From the NCBI GenBank assembly GCA_910584585.1, contig CAJUBP010000087.1, forward strand, positions 1 to 5,498: a DNA stretch of 5,498 nt. The letters are read 5' to 3'. The DNA is from an uncultured Lachnospiraceae bacterium (lineage in GTDB: Bacteria; Bacillota; Clostridia; Lachnospirales; Lachnospiraceae). The position numbers were made by a program, and so were the translations under genes. How positions within the stretch are numbered: the first letter of the stretch is position 1; each line of letters starts with the position of its first letter. The notes under the pieces are model-generated. The model worked only from the letters and a program-made list of their open reading frames with translations. It did not search any database and had not been told where the DNA came from. Below are positions 1 through 4,693 of this stretch, one piece after another.

Positions 1-24
1 GCCAAATTTATCTTTTGATGTTTT

Positions 25-192
25 TTATTGATGTTCTGTTAAGTGAATATCATAAAACGCTCCATTCTCATAATAGGCATTTACATACCGTACATAAGGA
101 ACTCCCTTTTCCGCTGTCGCCAGCGCGATCACCATATCTTTTCCAAATCGCTCTGTCATTATTTTTTCAGCTTCTTCACACATTTTTTTCAT
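25..192 (-). pseudogene. Truncated pyridoxamine 5'-phosphate oxidase-like (FMN-binding split barrel) protein, N-terminal stub
   Basis: The ATG at 192 follows an AAGGAG ribosome binding site with an 8-nt gap and opens a 55-codon frame that begins MKKMCEEAEKIM and contains VIALATAEKGVPYVRYVNAYYE. This is the usual start of clostridial PNPOx-like flavoproteins: an N-terminal helix, then the first strands of the split barrel. Full-length members are about 130-150 residues (family knowledge), so roughly two thirds is missing. After ENGAFY (residues 43-47) the expected continuation is replaced by DIHLTEHQ and a TAA stop. I infer a deletion or rearrangement at about position 48. The stub cannot form an FMN site and is probably non-functional. 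It lies 42 nt downstream of the GNAT gene in the same direction, so the two were probably co-transcribed. The family call rests on recall of homologous N-termini. A short real protein is possible but unlikely. Confidence 0.62.
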
Positions 193-234
193 ATGCCCAT
201 CTCCTTTACCGCTTCCAGGCCGGAAGATCAGAAT

Positions 235-747
235 TTATATTTCCTCTTTCAACAGAGAATACATTTTCATATCGATCACTTTCCCGTTTTTTACCGCATT
301 ATTTCTTAACGTCCCCTCATACTGAAAACCTGCTTTTTCCAGGACACGGCAAGATGCCGTATTATACGCAAATGGCTCTGCATAAATGCGGAGAATATCA
401 CTTTTCTCAAAAACATATTCGCAGACCTGTTTTACAGCCTCTGTCATGATACCTTTTCCCCAGTATCCTTCCGCAATATAATATCCCAGCTCGGCCGTCC
501 GCCTGTGGATATTCCCCTGGCGGAAAACACCGATACTTCCCACCACCCGTCCATCTGCAGTTATGGCAAAAGCAAATGTTTCATTTTCATCCGCAGACAG
601 CATAGCAGAAATAAAGTCCACCCCGTCTTGTTCCGTATAAGGATACGGCAGCCCATCTCTAAGATTATCCTGTACTTTTCTATTGGAAAGAGCCGCCGCC
701 AAATCCGCCGCATCCGCCAAATCCCATTTTCTTATTTTACAAATCAC
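235..747 (-). CDS. GNAT-family N-acetyltransferase (RimJ/RimL-like)
   Basis: A 170-residue protein with the usual length and layout of the GNAT fold (Acetyltransf_3 type). It would transfer an acetyl group from acetyl-CoA to an amine, either a protein N-terminus or a small molecule; the substrate cannot be read from the sequence. Residues 56-75 (ETFAFAITADGRVVGSIGVF) form the central strands. Residues 86-105 hold motif A, with AELGYYIAEGYWGKGIMTEA containing the G-K-G pyrophosphate-binding loop at 97-99. Residues 129-141 (NTASCRVLEKAGF) are the typical motif B. The start is GTG at 747, chosen because GGGAGG lies 7 nt upstream; no in-frame ATG fits as well. It is soluble and cytoplasmic, with no signal or membrane segment. 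It appears to head a two-gene unit with the truncated flavoprotein downstream. It could act on a drug, but nothing here proves that. Confidence 0.9.
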   Translation of the reverse strand: MICKIRKWDLADAADLAAALSNRKVQDNLRDGLPYPYTEQDGVDFISAMLSADENETFAFAITADGRVVGSIGVFRQGNIHRRTAELGYYIAEGYWGKGIMTEAVKQVCEYVFEKSDILRIYAEPFAYNTASCRVLEKAGFQYEGTLRNNAVKNGKVIDMKMYSLLKEEI

Positions 748-788
748 TTTTCCGCCTCCCTGATGGATCGTCTTCCATAACAGACTCT

Positions 789-794
789 ATTATA
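789..794 (-). promoter_or_regulatory. Probable -10 box for the GNAT gene
   Basis: On the minus strand this is a perfect TATAAT, 42 nt upstream of the GTG start at 747, leaving a short leader that contains GGGAGG. No good -35 box is present at 16-18 nt; the 17-nt position reads TTCCAT. This is therefore a one-box call. Confidence 0.4.
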
Positions 795-881
795 CAGCAT
801 ATCCCCAGCCAATGGAACGGACTTTCTAAGAACTTACCAAAAACAAATCAATACATATACAGCTACAATGTACTTACATAA

Positions 882-917
882 GAAAACTCCGACATATATC
901 AATATGCCAGAGTTTTC
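882..917 (-). terminator. Hairpin terminator downstream of the partition cassette
   Basis: The arms at 882-897 and 902-917 can pair over 16 positions around a 4-nt loop. In the minus-strand transcript 14 pairs are Watson-Crick and two are G-U. On the plus strand those two would be C-A mismatches, which favours minus-strand RNA. The stem ends in GAGTTTTC followed by TTATG, a short U-rich tail, with an A-rich stretch on the other side. It lies about 30 nt past the stop of the 91-aa gene, where a terminator is expected. The tail is weak, so bidirectional or partial termination is possible. Confidence 0.55.
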
Positions 918-945
918 CCTATTTATTTTACCTTCAAGCCATATA

Positions 946-1221
946 TTACGAACGCTTTCGCCCATTCATCTGGAACACATCATGCCCCATAATACTCCGT
1001 ACCGCCTGCCCCAGACTCCTGGCGCTCCCATGCTGATGATACGGCTGGGAAGCCCTGTGCTTATGAAAAATAATACACTCCCCCTCCCCCGGATACTCCG
1101 GGTTATGGATATACCAGATATGCCCCGTGTTCTTCGACTGGATCGTCACATCATATTCCTCCGCCAGAATAATGTTAAAATAAGACCTATCCAGCCTCCC
1201 AATCTCTTCCGCCCGGAACAT
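946..1221 (-). CDS. Conserved-looking His-rich small protein of the partition cassette, function unknown
   Basis: A 91-residue soluble protein that I cannot assign to a named domain. It has no signal peptide or membrane helix. It is rich in aromatics and histidine: His at 34, 39, 53, 55, 62, 64 and 80, including FHKHRASQPYHQHG (52-65), so metal or nucleic-acid binding is conceivable but unproven. The N-terminus MFRAEEIGRLDRSYFNIIL and the segment HIWYIHNPEYP (34-44) look well folded and resemble hypothetical proteins I recall beside parB in clostridial mobile elements. The ATG at 1221 is preceded by GGGGGAG with a 6-nt gap, and the gene overlaps the parB end by 35 nt in another frame, so translation was probably coupled to parB. 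It is the last gene of the parA-parB unit and is followed by a hairpin. The coding call is fairly sure; the function is open. Confidence 0.75.
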   Translation of the reverse strand: MFRAEEIGRLDRSYFNIILAEEYDVTIQSKNTGHIWYIHNPEYPGEGECIIFHKHRASQPYHQHGSARSLGQAVRSIMGHDVFQMNGRKRS

Positions 1222-1977
1222 CAGCCACTCCCCCTTTCCCGAACCACGCCGCCAGCGCGTCCTCCACGATACCCGCCACCTCCCCAGGCTTCACCCCGCC
1301 AAAATACCTCTCATACACCTCCGCCGACAGCTTCACGCTCCTTCCGGCGGCCGCCTTCTTCCCCTTCCCACCATCCAGCGCCCCCAGCACAGCCTCTTCC
1401 GTCACATTCCCCGCCATGCCCCTGACGCACTTCGCCGTCTTCACATCCAGCTTAATCTTCCCCGTATCCGCCAGCCCGGACACCACCTCCTGCTCCTTCT
1501 CCGACAGATAAGACAAGTCCACCGCCGCCCCTGGCTGCTGACCTTCTCATACCGCTCCGCCAGCACCGCCGCCTTCTCACTGGGCAGAAGCTCCGCAAAT
1601 CCCCTCTGTATCACATTGGTCTCAATCACATACACATAAGCGTCCTCTTCCGTCAGATCCGTCTTCACAATAGCCGGAATCTCCGTCAAGCCTGCCAGCC
1701 TCCCCGCCACCTGCCGGTTATGCCCCGCAAGCATCTCATACCCGTCCCCCTCCTGCCACACGATCACCGGATTCAGAACCCCATGCTCCTTAATGCTCTC
1801 CACCATATCCTCCAGACGCTCCCCCTCATACAGCCGGAACGGATGCCTCCGGAACGGGCGGATACTGTCAATGGGCAACATCCTAATCCCATTCTCTACA
1901 GCAGAAACCTCTTCCGCCCCCGCCAGCAGGTCCACAGCGTCATTAAAAATCTTCCTCTTCGTCCCATTAGCCTTCAT
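1187..1977 (-). pseudogene. parB: parB (ParB/Spo0J/RepB family) with out-of-frame internal deletion
   Basis: The ATG at 1977 overlaps the parA end by 11 nt and follows AAAGGAG with about a 10-nt gap; the frame also stays open to 1998 but without such a site. Residues 33-150 are a typical ParB N-terminal domain: MLPIDSIRPFRRHPFRLY, the CTP/clamp motif region EMLAGHNRQVAGRLAGL with GHNR at 85-88, and ETNVIQRGFAELLPSEKAAVLAERYEK. After SSQG (codon 150, 1528-1530) the frame turns into Arg/Trp-rich junk and stops at 1441. The frame shifted by one, from 1522, resumes a normal ParB C-terminus (VDLSYLSEKEQ, then KLSAEVYERYFGGVKPGEV) to the stop at 1187. The central helix-turn-helix and linker, commonly some 75-100 residues, are absent, so this is a deletion of 3n+1 nt, not a single-base indel. 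The product would lack the parS-reading domain. A sequencing or assembly error cannot explain a missing domain easily, though an assembly collapse could. Confidence 0.85.
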
Positions 1978-2752
1978 ACGAAACCAACTCCTTTGCAAAC
2001 TTCCTATAAGCCATCCCCGCGCTCGCCTTCGGGCTGTACTCCGCCACCGGCAGGCTGTAATAAATACTCTCCCCCACCTTCACCGTACTGGGAATCCTGG
2101 TCTCAAACACCCGTATCTGCTCCTGGAAGCTCTCCGTCACTTCCTCCGTCAGCACCTTACACAGCTTCGTCCTGGACTCACACATGGTCATCAGAATCCC
2201 CGCAATCCCCAGCCCCGGATTGATCCGCTTCCGTATCTTCACCACCGTCCGCAGAAAATCCTGCATCCCCATCATAGCCAGAAGCTGGGGGTTCACCGTA
2301 ATGATCACCTCGTCCGCAGCAGCCAGAGCATTGATCGTCAAAGTCCCCAGTGACGGGCAGGTATCAATCAGAATATAATCATACCTCCCCCGCAGCGGCT
2401 CCAGAATCCCGGACAGCATCCGCTCCGCCCCCATCTCCAGCCGCAGCTTCGCATCCACCACCGACAGATAAATAGACGATGGGATGAAATCCACCCCGTC
2501 CTTCGTCCGTATGTACCTCTTCGGGGACGGCATCTTCTCATCCTCAATCCGCGCCATCATCAGATGCCCAATGGTATCCTCCAAAGCCCCCGTATCCTCC
2601 ACGCCGAAACACGTTGTCAAGTTCGCCTGGCTGTCAAAATCCACAGCCAGAACCCGTTTCCCCATCTTCTGCAGGCAGTACGCCAGATTGAACGTAGTGG
2701 TAGTCTTGGCCGTACCCCCTTTTTGCGAACCAATCATATATATCTTTCCCAT
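1967..2752 (-). CDS. parA: ParA/Soj-family partition ATPase
   Basis: A 261-residue protein of the ParA/MinD P-loop superfamily, at the family's usual length. The deviant Walker A is KGGTAKTTT (11-19), with the signature lysine at 11. Walker A' is DFDSQAN (38-44), and Walker B is YILIDTCPSLG (126-136). Such ATPases bind non-specific DNA as ATP dimers and are driven off by ParB to move plasmid or ICE DNA. No N-terminal helix-turn-helix precedes the P-loop, so it is of the Soj/type Ib size class and unlikely to autoregulate through its own DNA-binding domain. I chose the ATG at 2752, which has GCGAGG 8 nt upstream, over the TTG at 2758. The start lies 2 nt after the stop of the 70-codon gene, and the end overlaps parB, so the three form one operon. 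The ATPase itself appears intact although its partner ParB is broken. Confidence 0.95.
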   Translation of the reverse strand: MGKIYMIGSQKGGTAKTTTTFNLAYCLQKMGKRVLAVDFDSQANLTTCFGVEDTGALEDTIGHLMMARIEDEKMPSPKRYIRTKDGVDFIPSSIYLSVVDAKLRLEMGAERMLSGILEPLRGRYDYILIDTCPSLGTLTINALAAADEVIITVNPQLLAMMGMQDFLRTVVKIRKRINPGLGIAGILMTMCESRTKLCKVLTEEVTESFQEQIRVFETRIPSTVKVGESIYYSLPVAEYSPKASAGMAYRKFAKELVSYEG

Positions 2753-2754
2753 CC

Positions 2755-2967
2755 TCAATACCTCGCTTTCTTCTCCGCAACCATGCTCAACTGCTGTTCC
2801 TCAAACACATCAATATAATCCACTGTCTCCCTCGGAACAATGACCAGCTTCCCTTCCTCACACCGGACCGTCAGAAGTGTCCCCGCCCCCGTAACAGCCC
2901 GTGCCTCTCCCTGTAAAACAGAACTATTTGTTTCCGAACGAAACGATATGCCATCTACAAAAATCAA
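2755..2967 (-). CDS. Small conserved-looking protein upstream of parA, function unknown
   Basis: A 70-residue frame ending 2 nt before the parA ATG, so it is almost certainly in the same operon. Residues 18-58 (LQGEARAVTGAGTLLTVRCEEGKLVIVPRETVDYIDVFEE) read as a compact beta-rich domain with hydrophobic strands around LLTV and LVIV and a charged C-terminal tail. I do not recognise a named family. GC-rich third positions match parA. The start is uncertain: the frame has no ATG, is open only back to a stop at 2998-3000, and the TTG at 2967 has GGAG only 3 nt upstream, which is too close for an efficient site. The native 5' end may have been lost, or translation may re-initiate after a 24-codon ORF at 2976-3050. 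It could be a small regulator or accessory partition factor, but nothing in the sequence proves it. Confidence 0.6.
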   Translation of the reverse strand: MIFVDGISFRSETNSSVLQGEARAVTGAGTLLTVRCEEGKLVIVPRETVDYIDVFEEQQLSMVAEKKARY

Positions 2968-3051
2968 AAACTCCGCTACACTAAAACTCCAAAACCATCA
3001 CAACAATATGGGCGCTGTAAGTTCCCCGGCTTTCCGTAAATAAATCTCATT

Positions 3052-3066
3052 TGTTCCCATGGTACA
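3052..3066. promoter_or_regulatory. parS-like imperfect palindrome
   Basis: The sequence TGTTCC-CAT-GGTACA is a near-perfect palindrome: 5 of 6 outer pairs match around a 3-nt centre. Its half-site resembles the Spo0J parS half TGTTCC/GGAACA, although the centre is 3 nt rather than the 4 nt of classical parS. It lies about 85 nt upstream of the first gene of the par operon, a usual place for a centromere. The octamer TCCCATGG recurs at 3085-3092. Its role as a ParB site is inference only. Confidence 0.3.
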
Positions 3067-3071
3067 GAAAC

Positions 3072-3126
3072 ACAGGTTTAACCCTCCCATGGCGCCCGGT
3101 TCACATTAAACCCGGCCGAAACCTGT
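3072..3126. promoter_or_regulatory. Inverted-repeat regulatory region of the par operon with TTGACA box
   Basis: ACAGGTTT at 3072-3079 is perfectly inverted as AAACCTGT at 3119-3126. A second, mutually exclusive pairing exists between GGTTTAA (3075-3081) and TTAAACC (3106-3112). On the minus strand a perfect TTGACA (3124-3129) overlaps the right arm. Its best -10 candidates are poor (TAATGT at a 15-nt spacing), so a promoter is only suggested. The layout suits an operator or an RNA switch between alternative stems upstream of the parA operon. Confidence 0.4.
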
Positions 3127-3138
3127 CAACCAATATTA

Positions 3139-3152
3139 CAACGCCCCCGTTG
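3139..3152. repeat. Short perfect inverted repeat CAACG-CCCC-CGTTG
   Basis: Five-base arms flank a run of four C. The element lies between the extended -10 box at 3192-3200 and the TTGACA box at 3124-3129, so it would be part of the leader RNA of a leftward transcript, where GGGG would form the loop. It has no U-tract and is not a terminator. Confidence 0.4.
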
Positions 3153-3178
3153 CAACCCCTTGATTTTACTGGGTTCCT

Positions 3179-3319
3179 CTAACTTGTCCCTATTATAACA
3201 CCGGCATCTGCGCCGAACGTAATCTTGCAGACCTCATATTTGTCGCCGTCTATACGCTCAAACAATCCAATCCAAAAGGGATTTTCAAACAGAATTGTCA
3301 AGCTGCTTTTCATCGCCAT
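3179..3319 (-). pseudogene. yjdF: Truncated YjdF-family (DUF2992) protein
   Basis: The ATG at 3319 has GGGGAG 8 nt upstream, within the padR end, and opens a 46-codon frame starting MAMKSSLTILFENPFWIGLFER, then DKYEVCKITFGA. This is the characteristic DUF2992 N-terminus. YjdF proteins are usually about 130-160 residues and continue with a proline- and lysine-containing middle and a basic tail (family knowledge). Here the match ends after FGA (residues 35-37) and the frame runs through DAGVIIGTS to a TAG. The stretch after FGA carries an extended -10 box and leads into the GC-rich partition region, so the break is probably the border of an inserted or rearranged segment. In bacilli yjdF is controlled by an azaaromatic-sensing riboswitch; I see none here, and the gene instead follows padR by 4 nt. 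The protein's function is not established, but the family is linked to response to aromatic compounds. Confidence 0.8.
3192..3200 (-). promoter_or_regulatory. Extended -10 promoter reading into the par operon
   Basis: On the minus strand TGTTATAAT is a perfect extended -10 element (TGnTATAAT). No good -35 is seen, which is tolerated by extended -10 promoters. It sits just upstream of the premature stop of the truncated yjdF, within the fused non-yjdF tail, and would start an RNA of about 215 nt before the 70-codon gene. Confidence 0.45.
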
Positions 3320-3323
3320 ACCA

Positions 3324-3848
3324 TCAACTCCCCTTAAACTGGCTTTCAAATTTGTCAAGCCATTCTAACAGGGATTGGTATAACAAACGCTGCTGTTCAA
3401 AAATCGCTTTCCCACCCAATGGAATATCTGGATAGCTGGCGGCATATTCGTCAATGGATTTTGCTGAAGCCGTAAGATTGTCCCGCAGCTTCTTTATCAA
3501 ATCCAGTGCTTTCTCCCTTTCCATTTTGTTTAAGTTTGTAATGACAACATTGAAGTCAAACAGCAATGGGACTTTCTGGCTTGCGTAAGTTTCCATAAGC
3601 TGCCCAAAATACGCCCGCCCTTTCTCTGTGATGGAATAAACCGCTTTATCAGCGAACTTATCCCCTTTCACAATACTGCTCTCTAAATAGCCCTGCTCAT
3701 TCATTTGAAGCACTTTCCGATAAATGGACGGGACGCTAATCTTTGTCCATCTTGAAAGATGATGGTATTCCACATCTTTCTGGATGTCGTATGCGCTCTG
3801 CGGTTTCTCCATAACAATTCCGAGAATTACCAAATCTATGGATGACAT
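3324..3848 (-). CDS. PadR-family transcriptional regulator
   Basis: A 174-residue PadR protein of the longer class. Residues 1-80 form the winged helix: MSSIDLVILGIVMEKPQSAYDI, the recognition-helix region SVPSIYRKVLQMNEQGYLE (38-56), and a wing ending VYSITEKGRAYF (70-81). Residues 85-170 are the helical C-terminal domain (Vir_act_alpha_C type) used for dimerisation and often for ligand sensing. I chose the ATG at 3848 because GGAGG lies 7 nt upstream; a longer frame to 3905 runs through the promoter palindrome and has no ribosome site. PadR proteins usually repress their own operon and are relieved by phenolics, drugs or other hydrophobic compounds. The gene sits 4 nt upstream of the truncated yjdF, its evident target. 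It is separate from the amidase gene upstream, with 129 nt between them and its own promoter. Confidence 0.93.
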   Translation of the reverse strand: MSSIDLVILGIVMEKPQSAYDIQKDVEYHHLSRWTKISVPSIYRKVLQMNEQGYLESSIVKGDKFADKAVYSITEKGRAYFGQLMETYASQKVPLLFDFNVVITNLNKMEREKALDLIKKLRDNLTASAKSIDEYAASYPDIPLGGKAIFEQQRLLYQSLLEWLDKFESQFKGS

Positions 3849-3862
3849 ATTCTCACCTCCGT

Positions 3863-3900
3863 TTTTACTATCACCAATATTACTATTGTTGATAGTAAAA
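3863..3900 (-). promoter_or_regulatory. Palindromic PadR operator overlapping the padR promoter
   Basis: The arms TTTTACTATCA (3863-3873) and TGATAGTAAAA (3890-3900) are perfect inverted repeats, and the symmetry continues inward: 17 of 19 pairs match over 38 nt. On the minus strand the -35 box TTGACT (3900-3905) and the -10 box TAATAT (3877-3882) are 17 nt apart, so the palindrome covers the spacer and the -10. The ribosome site begins just downstream. Bound protein would block RNA polymerase, which fits autorepression by the adjacent PadR. Binding is inferred, not shown. Confidence 0.75.
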
Positions 3901-3977
3901 GTCAAGAAGAATTTATCTGACTGCCCTCCATTTTTGTTATCGCTCTCTGTCGCTAATGATTTCCATACAATTAGGAT

Positions 3978-4691
3978 TTAGAAATTTGTCCGCATATCGA
4001 ATTGAAATTCTTTTATTTCTCCAAACCTATTATCTAACACATAAAAAACCTTATGTGCTTTAACAGAATATACAAAAGAAACCCTCGTTGCCCATATTCC
4101 CTCCTGCCGAACGGATTCTAAGATTTTGAAAGCATCTGTGACTGAAAAATTATCATTCTGCTTTTCCAGTTGTTCCTTTGCCCTTTCAAACCTGTCATCT
4201 CCAGACACAATATATGGTCTGGTTATTTCTGGATTGAGTATAGAATAATTCGTTATCAGAGAATATCTTTTCTGCTCAAAACGGTGTCCAATCCCTGGCT
4301 CAATGATTAGCACACGCCCTTTCCTGTCTGAAAGCATCGCCTGCATCGTAGCATCTCTGGCATATACAATTTCCTGGTTCTTTACAATGCGGCAGGCATC
4401 GTCAAATGACAGTTCTCCTTTGACGTACTGTTCCGTCAAATCAGAAATTGCAACACACCCTGCATCAGCAGAATACCTTCCCTTTTCGTTTCCATTTACA
4501 TAAAGCAGCGTCCCCACATTCCCGTTCCTGTTTACTCCATGAAAAGAATGGTACTGATTGTCTGGCATCTTTATCCCGATGAAAAATCTGTCTTTTTCTG
4601 TGATGACTGTATGCGTCCACACGGAAAGGTCGATGTCAAAGTTAAATCCAACGACGGTATCATTTCCGTTATATACAAACCTTGTACACAT
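3978..4691 (-). CDS. Choloylglycine hydrolase-like linear amide C-N hydrolase (Ntn hydrolase), short form
   Basis: A 237-residue protein starting MCTRF, with Cys2 placed to become the N-terminal nucleophile after Met removal, as in bile salt hydrolase and penicillin V acylase. Other family landmarks are GFNFDID (15-21, with the conserved Asp), YHSFHGVNRNGNVGTLLY (47-64), YSLITNYS (143-150, with the conserved Asn148) and WATRVSFVY (200-208, Arg203). The usual Arg before the Asp is not present in the GFNFD motif. Classical bile salt hydrolases are about 315-330 residues, so this is a shorter relative. It should cleave a linear amide bond, but the substrate is unknown and bile salts should not be assumed. 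There is no signal peptide, so it acts in the cytoplasm. The ATG at 4691 has AAAGGGG 7 nt upstream and lies 2 nt after the acetyltransferase stop, so the genes are co-transcribed and probably translationally coupled. The frame extends to 4778, but only through the neighbour's coding sequence. Confidence 0.88.
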   Translation of the reverse strand: MCTRFVYNGNDTVVGFNFDIDLSVWTHTVITEKDRFFIGIKMPDNQYHSFHGVNRNGNVGTLLYVNGNEKGRYSADAGCVAISDLTEQYVKGELSFDDACRIVKNQEIVYARDATMQAMLSDRKGRVLIIEPGIGHRFEQKRYSLITNYSILNPEITRPYIVSGDDRFERAKEQLEKQNDNFSVTDAFKILESVRQEGIWATRVSFVYSVKAHKVFYVLDNRFGEIKEFQFDMRTNF

Positions 4692-4693
4692 AT

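Noticed and set aside
212..226. Small hairpin CTTCC-N5-GGAAG between the GNAT gene and the flavoprotein stub
   Set aside because: A 5-bp stem without a U-tract is too weak to call a terminator and is likely chance.
15..449. Plus-strand frame across the left end
   Set aside because: It is opposite the flavoprotein stub and the GNAT gene, both of which have good ribosome sites and family motifs. This frame has neither.
868..1425. Plus-strand 185-codon frame ending in a proline-rich tail
   Set aside because: It is the mirror of the His-rich gene and the parB C-terminus, has no ribosome site, and runs through the hairpin at 882-917.
1441..1521. Arg/Trp-rich C-terminal tail of the parB 5' frame as a genuine domain
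   Set aside because: The shifted frame over the same bases reads a normal ParB C-terminus, so this tail is best explained as an out-of-frame artefact of the deletion.
1720..2353. Long plus-strand frames opposite parA and parB
   Set aside because: They are Pro/Ser/His-rich, low-complexity translations caused by the C-rich strand opposite a GC-rich gene, with no domain, and the minus strand has clear ParA and ParB motifs.
3849..3905. 19-residue N-terminal extension of PadR
   Set aside because: It would translate the operator palindrome and promoter; the ATG at 3848 has an ideal ribosome site and matches the family start.
3906..3977. Terminator between the amidase gene and padR
   Set aside because: No convincing stem with a U-tract was found, so read-through from the amidase operon into padR remains possible.
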